DNA from: Bacteroidota bacterium
Lineage (GTDB): Bacteria > Bacteroidota > Bacteroidia > AKYH767-A > OLB10
Assembly (NCBI GenBank): GCA_016709725.1
Contig: JADJMG010000003.1
Span: 89,848 to 153,847 of the forward strand
DNA: 64,000 bases
Direction: 5' to 3'
Both the position numbers and the translations under genes were made by a program. The notes beneath the pieces were generated by a model. The model had not been told where the DNA came from. It worked only from the letters and a program-made list of their open reading frames with translations, and ran no database searches. Shown one piece after another: positions 57,668-64,000 of the stretch (position 1 is its first letter; the number at the start of each line of letters is the position of its first letter).

Positions 57668-58146
57668 TCATGGTCAATATCGTAAATGTGGTTAGAATGA
57701 AAATACAAAACTTTCCCTTCGTTTAAGTCGCTAATTTCAATAGCATTATTCCTTAAAAGTCCTTTAAAAATGTCGTTTTCTTTTTCTAATACTTCAACCC
57801 ACATTCTCTCAACGGAACCTCCTTTGTCTGTGAATAGCAATTTTACTAGATCACCAATTTTTATTTTTTCTTTCTCCTCGGTCGTGGGAATAGAATTATC
57901 ATAAATCATTGCAGTTGCAGTCAGTGCAATATCTTCGAGCTCAAACTTGTTACGCTTAATATTTGGAAGCCTTTTGTCGTTTGGTACTGCTTTATAAATG
58001 CTTTTGTAGTGGTCTAAAATCGTCTGTTCTTTTTTTGTAAACTTTATTTTTTTTCCAAAGTAATCGTCTTGCTTTACTTGCTCTTTTCTCATGAAGTAAA
58101 CAACAATAAATCCAACTATTATAAGTGATATTATTTGTATTGCCAT
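57661..58146 (-). CDS. Membrane-anchored protein of unknown function
   Basis: 161 residues. One N-terminal helix (IISLIIVGFIVVYFMRKEQ) then a soluble cytoplasmic-like part with GDLVKLLFTDKGGSVERMWV and GLLRNNAIEISDLNEGKVLYF. The latter half resembles DUF2314-like proteins: GDxVKL and ERMWVEV motifs match my recollection of that family, but the match is not certain. One-gene cassette. Confidence 0.65.
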   Translation of the reverse strand: MAIQIISLIIVGFIVVYFMRKEQVKQDDYFGKKIKFTKKEQTILDHYKSIYKAVPNDKRLPNIKRNKFELEDIALTATAMIYDNSIPTTEEKEKIKIGDLVKLLFTDKGGSVERMWVEVLEKENDIFKGLLRNNAIEISDLNEGKVLYFHSNHIYDIDHET

Positions 58147-58220
58147 TTCTAAATAATATGGTTTTATGTCGTTTGTGGGCTTGTTATTAAATTATTTAAG
58201 GTGTCATATCGCACGATTGC

Positions 58221-58344
58221 TGCTAACGTTCGGGGGGCTGGGGGGGCGGGACGAAGCGTGATTTCTATTTATTTGAGATATTAAAATTACCTATTAAGTT
58301 TTATGTATCCAAATGCCCGCCTGACGCAAAGGACCTGTTAGGCG
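58221..58344 (-). repeat. attC-like site M (long-core type)
   Basis: Minus-strand ends CGCCTAACAGG and GAACGTTAGCAG, the most canonical pair of cores. Inner core at 58256-58320. GC-rich GGGGGGCTGGGGGGCGG in the left arm. Confidence 0.7.
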
Positions 58345-58870
58345 ACGACAATTCCGTTTGCTTTATGTTGAATAATTCCCTTAATCTAGGTTGATAAACC
58401 CAAAGTCAAGGATGAAAAATAAATTGAAACTATATCTGCTATTAATTCTGAAAATCTAACAGGACGGTTAAGTTCAGCAACTCTCATAACATAAGTAGCA
58501 GAATAAACAAAAAAAAAAAAGAAAGAACAATAAAAAACGGAATAAAGTAAAAAGAAATGCTGCTTGGTGTGGTATGAAAAATTGATTAGAAAAGTGAAAC
58601 AAAAAATGAATGCAATTATTAATATATAAATATATGCTGCTATATTAACTTTTGATAATTTTATTGTTGATTCTAGAGAAATACTTTAAAATCGCAAAAT
58701 CCATGTAAAGTAAATCAGATTCATTAAAAATACCATACCTGACATTAAATATAGAAACGGAAATCTTTTAATCGATATAAAACAGCCATAGCAAAAATTA
58801 AAATTAACGGCATTATTGCTGAGTAGAAGAACAGAAGAATACTTTTAATTTTGAGAAGATGATTTAGCAT
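58345..58870 (-). pseudogene. Broken W-QPR membrane protein
   Basis: The ATG at 58870 starts MLNHLLKIKSILLFFYSAIM, a membrane segment. A missing A near 58780 shifts the frame. Further frames give KRFPFLYLMSGMVFLMNLIY, then SKVNIAAYIYILIIAFIF and VFYCSFFFFFVYSATYVMRVAELNRPV, and last LWVYQPRLRELF. The ending has the WxxQPR motif of the gene at 43896-44444. At least three breaks, including one near an A12 run at about 58508. Either decayed or badly sequenced. Confidence 0.6.
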
Positions 58871-58888
58871 TTGTTTTTAATTGTTGTT

Positions 58889-58985
58889 GCCTAACGTTTT
58901 GCAAATTTGCGAGCGTTTTTTGCTTGTCCAATTTATACATTTGAGCGTTAACCCGCAAAAAATGGCGCGAATTTGCTGTTATAAG
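58889..58985 (-). repeat. attC-like site N (compact, right edge)
   Basis: 97 bp, in the usual attC size range. Minus-strand ends GCTTATAACAGC and AAACGTTAGGCA. The arms GTTTTGCAAATTTGCGAGCG and CGCGAATTTGCTGTT plus TTTTTTGC and GCAAAAAA pair well. It closes the array on the right. Confidence 0.7.
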
Positions 58986-59224
58986 CTGGCCTTTTGTCTG
59001 TCGAAGTTGTAAAGTCCTTGTCCACTGTGAGTTTCGGTGTTGTTGTCGAGTTAAGATTGGGTTTGTTTTTGTCGGCTGTGGGTAGCGGTTTTAAAAATTT
59101 TAGAAGGGAAGGGAATTTTAAAAATAATTTTTTCTTTTGGTGGCAAAGGTGGAAGCTCTTTTGCAATTTTTGGTCTGTGCGTTGGCTTGTGCGAATTGCA
59201 AATGTGCTTACACCTGTGGGTTGG
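58986..59224. other. Non-coding stretch between array and yggS
   Basis: 239 bp after the yggS stop. Frames exist on both strands but lack coding character. TTGTC/GACAA words are dense, as in the cassettes. It may be an old cassette part. Confidence 0.4.
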
Positions 59225-59941
59225 CTATTTGTTGTCATTCCAATAATAGCTGTCTGGATAAGGTCGTTTGCCGAATATTGCTGTTCCAATACGAATTATT
59301 GTTGAGCCTTCTTCTATGGCTGTTTCCAAATCGTTGCTCATTCCCATTGATAACTCGTAAACAGGGAAGTCTTTTTCTAACATTTGTATCTGAATGTTCT
59401 TTAGTAATTGAAAGCACTTGCGAACTTTTTCTGTTTCCGCAGAAAAAAGTCCGATGGTCATTAAACCTTTAATGTTTAGTCTGTCAAGTTGTTTAACTTG
59501 TTGAGCAAAAGTCAAAGTATTTTCGGGTGAAACACCAAACTTACTTGCTTCATAGGAAGTGTTTACTTGAATAAAAACATCTATGGTTTTATCTTCAAAT
59601 TCCAATCTACTTTGTAATTTTTCAGCTAAATCTAATCGGTCAACCGATTGTATGCAGTCGGCATATTTCGTAACTTCTTTGACTTTATTAGTTTGAAGAT
59701 GACCGATAAAATGGGTTTGGTGTGGAGTATTTTTCAGTTCTTCATATTTATCTTTTAGCTCTTGTATTTTATTCTCTCCAATTAAGGTTTCTCCTGTTTC
59801 AATTGCAGTAATAATATTTTGAGCCGAAACTGTTTTAGTTGCTAATAGAAGTTTAATTTCTGCGGGGTTTCTGTTTGAAAATTCTGCTGCTACTCTTATT
59901 CTATACTTAATGTTGGCTATGTTTTCAATTATAAAACTCAT
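59225..59941 (-). CDS. yggS: YggS-family PLP-binding protein
   Basis: 238 residues. IKLLLATKTVSAQNI holds the PLP Lys. ETLIGENKIQELKDKYEEL, HFIGHLQTNKVKEV, IQVNTSYEASKFGV and LSMGMSNDLETAIEEGSTIIRIGTAIFG are the full family set. YggS (PLPBP) controls vitamin B6 balance in the cytosol. The start overlaps the MarR-type gene stop by 4 nt (59938-59941), so both are co-translated, an uncommon partner. Confidence 0.95.
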   Translation of the reverse strand: MSFIIENIANIKYRIRVAAEFSNRNPAEIKLLLATKTVSAQNIITAIETGETLIGENKIQELKDKYEELKNTPHQTHFIGHLQTNKVKEVTKYADCIQSVDRLDLAEKLQSRLEFEDKTIDVFIQVNTSYEASKFGVSPENTLTFAQQVKQLDRLNIKGLMTIGLFSAETEKVRKCFQLLKNIQIQMLEKDFPVYELSMGMSNDLETAIEEGSTIIRIGTAIFGKRPYPDSYYWNDNK

Positions 59942-60543
59942 AATTGTAATTCGTGTTCAGGGCAATCTATTCTTAATTCGTTGTCGGCTAGTTTACTTTT
60001 AAGAAGTTTACAGTAATGAACACCATTTTCAAGTTGGTAGTATGTGCAAGTAAAACACATTCTTTGAATGGTAATGATACCTGATTGGTTCAAGTCATAA
60101 ATCAATTTCAGCAATCCATTAAGCATTATTGTTTTTTGTTCCTGTGTTAGTTTTTCAATAGGCTGTTCTATTGAAGATGCAAAAAATGATGCTTTTTTAG
60201 CTATTTTTTTTCCTTCATTGGTAAGTGAAAGGAAAAACTTCTCGTGTCTACAGGGTCTGTTTCTTTAGCAACTAATTCTTTTAAAAGTAACACTTTTACG
60301 CTGTCGCTTATTGTGGCTTTGGTCATATTAAACTCATCAGCCAAATAACCCACTTTGCATTTTTCCGAAGTGTGAAAGTGAATGAATATCAAAATTTGTA
60401 TTTGAATAGGACTTAATGAGTTTTCTTTGCTTTCATTCCATAATAATACTCTGAATGCTTCTGAAATTCGTTCCAAAGCCACAACAATACGACTTTCAAT
60501 TTGTTCGTTTTGCTCGTTTAGGTTAAAAAGAAGAATAGTTCAT
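59938..60543 (-). CDS. MarR-type regulator with C-terminal cysteine cluster, frameshifted
   Basis: Joined model of about 202 residues from the ATG at 60543, directly after the DUF2024 stop. Winged helix: SLSPIQIQILIFIHFH, then VGYLADEFNMTKATISDSVKVL. The main frame ends at 60201. One T in the T5 run (A5 at 60233-60237) restores FFLSLTNEGKKIAKKAS and leads to RMCFTCTYYQLENGVHYCKL and LRIDCPEHELQL. Four Cys with a His suggest a metal or Fe-S site that senses redox state. A second indel in the A5 run at 60525-60529 joins the start. Upstream of yggS in one operon. Confidence 0.83.
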
Positions 60544-60881
60544 TTATTTACAATTTTCCATTTCAATGATAAAAAATCCTTTTTGTTTGATTTCTTCTTC
60601 CCATTGGGACCGCACTGATTCAATGTGGCAAAATCTACATTCTTTTGATGTTAAGGATTGACCTTCTTGTCCTTTGTTTTTTTAAATATTCTCTACCATA
60701 ACCGTAAATTATGGTAGTATCTTTAATTTCTTCTGGTGCGATAATGTCGAAGTGCATTACGTTGCCGTCTTTTTTGTTACGTAGGTGTCCCAAACTGCTA
60801 CTTTCATTGTTTTTGTTTTATTGTTTTGTGCGTTTGCGGAAAATGCAAACAGAATTATAATTAATAAACTTAAAGCTCTCA
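60544..60881 (-). CDS. DUF2024 protein with signal-like extension, frameshifted
   Basis: Not open in one frame, but three joined parts give a full DUF2024 protein: KVAVWDTYVTKKDGNVMHFD, then TIIYGYGREYLK, and SLTSKECRFCHIESV to the end IIEMENCK. Breaks are an A6 run needing one A (ACAAAAAAGACGG near 60775) and an A7 run with one A too many (near 60690). The frame begins with MRALSLLIIILFAFSANAQ, a signal peptide, while most DUF2024 proteins start at the inner MKVAVW. Export would be unusual. The stop touches the MarR-type start. Confidence 0.72.
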
Positions 60882-60951
60882 TTTTACTATTGCTTTATTT
60901 AAAGAAATGCACTGCAAAGATAGGAATCCTAACTTAGCAAGGCAAATAAAA

Positions 60952-61687
60952 TTACTTTACTTTATAGGGTAATGATAAATTACCACTTGCTACTGAATAC
61001 ACTTTATAAACGCCAAGCAATGGTTTGTCGCCACTACCGTGTCCACCTTCTCCGCCTGTATTCACTTGCATATAGGCTGTAACTCCATCATAAGAAAAAT
61101 CTGTTTTATGATTCATCCGATAATCGGGAACAACCACTTTAATAGTATTTCCTTTTGTGATGACCTGAAAGCCTGGTGAATCCATATACATTGGCATTCC
61201 GGGATTGGTTGGCGGTAAAACCACACTCGTGTCTTTTGGGTCAAATTGTTTTACTGCCAAACCACCTTCCACACGTTTGTCTTCGGTTAAAATTACCCAA
61301 TGCGGATGCCAAATAATACCGTCATTCGCAAAATTTCGGTCTGTGTTTTCATCCCAAAGCGGTGTGTCGTCAAAGTCAGGATGCGAAGTTAAGGCAAGAG
61401 CCACTATGCCTTCGGTATCGCCAAATCCAACATCAGTGGGTTTCAAGGAAGTGGGGAATACGTAGCCCAAAACAGGTGCCCCGTTTAGCTGTCCTGCTGG
61501 CGATGGCGTGGTTTTACCTGCTGTTCCTTTTACGGTAATTTCCCAAATAGTCGCACCAATTTCAGATGAGTGTTTTACGCTTACTTTTTGATTTGGAAAT
61601 CATCATTGTTGTAGTTTCCGCATTTGTCGCAAGCATAGCTTTGAACTGCGAAAATCGAAAGTCCTAGAATTGAAATATTTGTTTCAT
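60952..61687 (-). CDS. Secreted protein with CxxC, frameshifted
   Basis: About 244 residues after repair. The start ATG at 61687 leads to a signal peptide (SILGLSIFAVQSYA) after one small indel, then CDKCGNYNNDDFQIKK. One A in the A5 run (T5 at 61585-61589) restores VSVKHSSEIGATIWEITVKG and joins the main frame, which runs to YKVYSVASGNLSLPYKVK. It has GDTEGIVALALTSHPDFDDT, WHPHWVILTEDKRVEGGLAV and a GGEGGHGSGD loop. His-rich loops could bind metal. Family not recognised. Confidence 0.7.
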
Positions 61688-61766
61688 TTTTTGAAATTTA
61701 ATGTTTTGAAATAAAGTTAGAAGCCCTAAACAAAATTAGGACTCCTAACTTGTTAAGTGAAATTTT

Positions 61767-62000
61767 TTAACCTTTTACATCAGCCATAGATGCACCAAAG
61801 TTGATGTGCAATACATTGCCGTTTGGTGTTAGCAACGCTGGAACCGATTTTACACCTGCTTTTTCAGCTTCTGCAATTCGATTACGGTCTTCACCAATGT
61901 GAACGATTTCTACATTAGTTGCTCCAATTAGGTTAACGATGTCGTGCTCTGCACTCACGCATACAGGACATCCTGCGTGATAGAAAATTGATTTTGCCAT
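61767..62000 (-). CDS. Thioredoxin-like protein with CPVC motif
   Basis: About 77 residues from the ATG at 62000 (MAKSIFYHAGCPVCVSAEHD). The frame reaches 62030. A CxxC redox site near residue 11, a central EIVHIGEDRNRIAEAEKAGV and the cis-Pro region VKSVPALLTPNGNVLHINFG complete a minimal thioredoxin fold. It probably reduces or transfers thiols in the cytosol. In a group with other redox genes. Confidence 0.88.
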   Translation of the reverse strand: MAKSIFYHAGCPVCVSAEHDIVNLIGATNVEIVHIGEDRNRIAEAEKAGVKSVPALLTPNGNVLHINFGASMADVKG

Positions 62001-62132
62001 TTCTTTATGTATTTTATTGTTGTTTGGCATTATTGCTGTTGCAAATATAGTAAGGAATCCTAACTATACAAATTTATTTTGAAATTATTTTTTACTTTTT
62101 CTGTGTTAAACCGCAAATAAGGCTTCTAACCA

Positions 62133-62802
62133 TTATTTTCCACCAAAAGTATAACCTAAGCTTATGTTAAATAAAACTGAGTTCCAGCAATGCCGATATT
62201 AGATGCCTTCAACGTTTCGTCTTGATTCGTAAATTTATTGTGATAAGTAAACTCATTATTCTCTAAACTACTGCCAATATTTGGCCACCAACGTACACTT
62301 GTGCTTGTCGTTATTCCTTGCAGCCAATTGTCTTTTTACTGAAAGGCATATACCGATAGTAAGCTCCAAGACCTAGGGTGTAGGTAGAATATGATTTAAT
62401 CATTGTGTTTTCGTTTTGGGGTTCTCCATCATAATATACTTCCCATTTATGCCACTTGGGTTCAATTTATATCAAAACTTGAAGTTAGTCGATATCCAAT
62501 ACCAAACCCGGTTGAAAAGGCAAATGATAGGCCAATTGTTGATCTTTAGCATCACCCACCATTGTGCCACCTGACATATTCAATAAAAAGCCGTGAGAGT
62601 AGTCAAAGCTCATTCGTTTGCTGAAATAAGTGACTTCAATATTGCCACCATCCAACACCATAGGTTGTATCAAACCTGCCAATACACTGAAACGATTGGA
62701 ATAAGCAAAATCATTTCTCTCTTTGTTTTCTTGTCCAAAGGATGTGTTTACTATGCATACAAATGAGGTGATTGATAAAATTGATTGAATTAAATATTTC
62801 AT
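62133..62802 (-). pseudogene. Outer-membrane beta-barrel protein, several frameshifts
   Basis: The first frame has a signal peptide (NTSFGQ), then RFSVLAGLIQPMVLDGGNIEV and MSFDYSHGFLLNMSG. After 62485 the protein continues in other frames: FGIGYRLTSSFDI, WHKWEVYYDGEPQNENTM, YTLGLGAYYRYMPFSKKDNW, VRWWPNIGSSLENNEFTY and finally VLFNISLGYTFGGK at 62133. Together about 223 residues of a beta-barrel. Three or more breaks. Either decayed or poorly sequenced. Confidence 0.7.
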
Positions 62803-62806
62803 AGTA

Positions 62807-63449
62807 CTAAAATTTTAAATTGAAATACAAAATTCGTTCAGCAAGTTTGCTTTCTACTGAACATTTGTTAAGAAATACGGATTGACTATTTTTCTTTCTC
62901 AATCGGCTGAGATGCTGTGGAGAAATACCTAAATACGATGCCAGATATTGCAAGGGAACAGTTTGAAGAAGAATGGATGATGTTCAGAATAAATTTATAT
63001 CGTTCTTCGGCAGAGTTGTTTAAAAAGAGTGCTATTCTCCTTTCCATTAACATAGTTACATTTTCGGCTGATTTTCACCAAATTCTTGCGTAATGGGTAT
63101 TTTTGAATACAACATTTCGAGGTCATTTTTTCAATCACAAACAGCTCGGTAGGAAGAACAGCCTGTATGTTTTCAATAGAGGCGTTACCTGTAGAAAACT
63201 TGAAAAAGAAGTTACAAACTCATAGGGGAGAGAAAAATAGCAAGTGGTTTCTTCTCCTTTGTCGTTAGGTAATAAATGCGTAACATTCCTGATTTTACAA
63301 AGGCAACCTGGTGGCAACGTTTACCAAATTCCAAAAAATAATCATCCTTTTTTTAGATTCAAGGGTTTGAACAATGAAAGCATAAAATCAAGCTCGGGAG
63401 TTGAAATTGAAATAGTGTTTTGTATTATTTGTTTGAGAGATGACTTCAT
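62807..63449 (-). pseudogene. Crp/Fnr-family regulator, several frameshifts
   Basis: ATG at 63449 starts MKSSLKQIIQNTISISTPEL. Pieces in different frames give DDYFLEFGKRCHQVAFVKSG, MLRIYYLTNDKGEETTCYF, TELFVIEKNDLEMLYSKIP, MLMERRIALFLNNSAEERYK, and PLQYLASYLGISPQHLSRLR with the HTH. This is a cyclic-nucleotide-domain Crp/Fnr protein. Four or more breaks. The last frame ends at 62807, close to the start of the barrel gene. Confidence 0.7.
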
Positions 63450-63465
63450 TAATGTAATTACAAAG

Positions 63466-63798
63466 TTAAACCAATATTTTTACTATCGTTTTGTCTAAAT
63501 CTGACGAAACTAACAATTGACAAGAAAGCCGTATTTGGGGTTCGTCTTTATATCCAAATCTTTCAAGTGTTACGGGTTCATTCCTATCTTTTATTACCGA
63601 ACTTCCTTTCAATCCGGTTGTGTTCACAATGCAAGTAGCACACCTGCCAAGTCCGCCACATTCACCAAAGCAATCAAGATACATTTTGTCTTTTAGCAAT
63701 TCCATTAAATTACGATACTTGCCATTGTAAGTTTCCAATGATGTGTTCTGTCCCATTTTCAAGAACGGTAATTTAATGGCACTTCTCGTTATTCCCAA
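63466..63798 (-). CDS. 2Fe-2S ferredoxin
   Basis: About 110 residues. LELLKDKMYLDC-type start is followed by CFGECGGLGRCATC (three of four Cys ligands) and the last Cys in IRLSCQLLVSSDLDKTIVKIL. This is a plant/mammalian-type 2Fe-2S domain. The start is unsure, with KLPFLKMGQNTSLETYNG the first clearly fitting segment. It may transfer electrons for a nearby oxidoreductase outside the window. Confidence 0.85.
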   Translation of the reverse strand: MGITRSAIKLPFLKMGQNTSLETYNGKYRNLMELLKDKMYLDCFGECGGLGRCATCIVNTTGLKGSSVIKDRNEPVTLERFGYKDEPQIRLSCQLLVSSDLDKTIVKILV

Positions 63799-64000
63799 AA
63801 CGGATCTGATAGGTTTTCATAAAAATCCTTTTGTCCGAACTTATCCATTTCTTTATCTGAAGAAGTCGTGTTCGCTATCGAATACTTTTTCTATTTCATT
63901 AAACAGCACCCTTTCAATTCATCCCGGATATGCTTTCCGAAATCCTTTCTTCAACAAACTGATGGTTTTGGAAAGATCATCTTCATTTTCGAAAAGACGT
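63799..64000 (-). pseudogene. Coding-like remnant at window edge
   Basis: The minus frame gives LFENEDDLSKTISLLKKGFR and, after a stop, IERVLFNEIEKVFDSEHDFF. The composition is protein-like, so a gene with breaks probably enters from the right. Too little is visible to name it. Confidence 0.4.

Larger units (their letters stand above)
42314..58985 (-). mobile_element. Integron-like gene cassette array (CALIN-like)
   Basis: About 15 long imperfect palindromes with attC-like ends separate single genes or short operons over 16.7 kb. In the gene direction (minus), typical site ends are GCCTAAC or GCATAAC on one side and AACGTTAG on the other, close to the integron RYYYAAC and GTTRRRY cores. Genes fill the spaces tightly and all but one point the same way. 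No tyrosine recombinase is seen in the window, and by orientation it would be expected to the right of 59 kb. I infer a cassette array without integrase, or a related gene-trapping repeat system. The sites are longer than most attC sites, and folding and searching are needed to confirm. Confidence 0.65.

Noticed and set aside
42314..58985. Transposon or prophage as carrier of the 42-59 kb genes
   Set aside because: No transposase, integrase, phage structural gene or long terminal repeats at the outer borders. The repeats lie between all genes.
58948..59289. Minus-strand frame of 113 codons next to site N
   Set aside because: It overlaps the end of yggS in another frame and has low-complexity, unlikely protein composition.

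Overview
The window looks like a chromosome segment of a Bacteroidota bacterium, probably from an environmental metagenome-type assembly. The DNA is AT-rich, several secreted proteins end in type IX secretion (T9SS) sorting domains, a TonB-dependent receptor carries an N-terminal carboxypeptidase-like domain, a propeller/Y_Y_Y histidine kinase is present, and a TAnnTTTG promoter is visible. No rRNA, tRNA, CRISPR array, phage or transposase was seen. Nearly all genes lie on the minus strand.

1-42 kb is ordinary accessory chromosome. It holds transporters (AI-2E family, VIT1/CCC1, CPA2 antiporter, SMR, APC), small stress or enzyme genes (SRPBCC, DinB, ArsR, GNAT, dihydrofolate-reductase-like, YciI, TspO, aldo/keto reductase), a DoxX-pirin-YgiD operon, a formylglycine-generating-enzyme-like protein beside a GGSNDG repeat protein, a TonB receptor, two tandem T9SS paralogues, and a LuxR response regulator with its propeller sensor kinase.

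42.3-59.0 kb is the most notable part. About 15 long imperfect palindromes separate one to three genes each. Read in the gene direction (minus strand), most begin with a core like GCCTAAC or GCATAAC and end with AACGTTAG. Genes usually start within about 80 nt of one site and stop within about 75 nt of the next, and all but one point the same way. This is the layout of integron gene cassettes with attC sites, but no integrase is visible, so it resembles a CALIN (attC cluster lacking an integrase). Cargo includes an Lgt-like membrane transferase with a radical SAM enzyme, a VanW-glycosyltransferase fusion, a CHAP hydrolase, an alpha/beta hydrolase, a TPR membrane protein and many small membrane or secreted proteins of unknown role.

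59-64 kb holds yggS, a MarR-type regulator with a C-terminal cysteine cluster, a DUF2024 gene, a secreted protein, a CxxC thioredoxin-like protein, an outer-membrane barrel, a Crp/Fnr regulator and a 2Fe-2S ferredoxin. Several of these are redox-related. Many are interrupted by frameshifts.

Across the window a series of genes is broken by single-base errors, mostly in short A/T runs that are one base too short. This looks like sequencing error rather than gene decay. Joined gene models are given below where the two halves clearly belong together.
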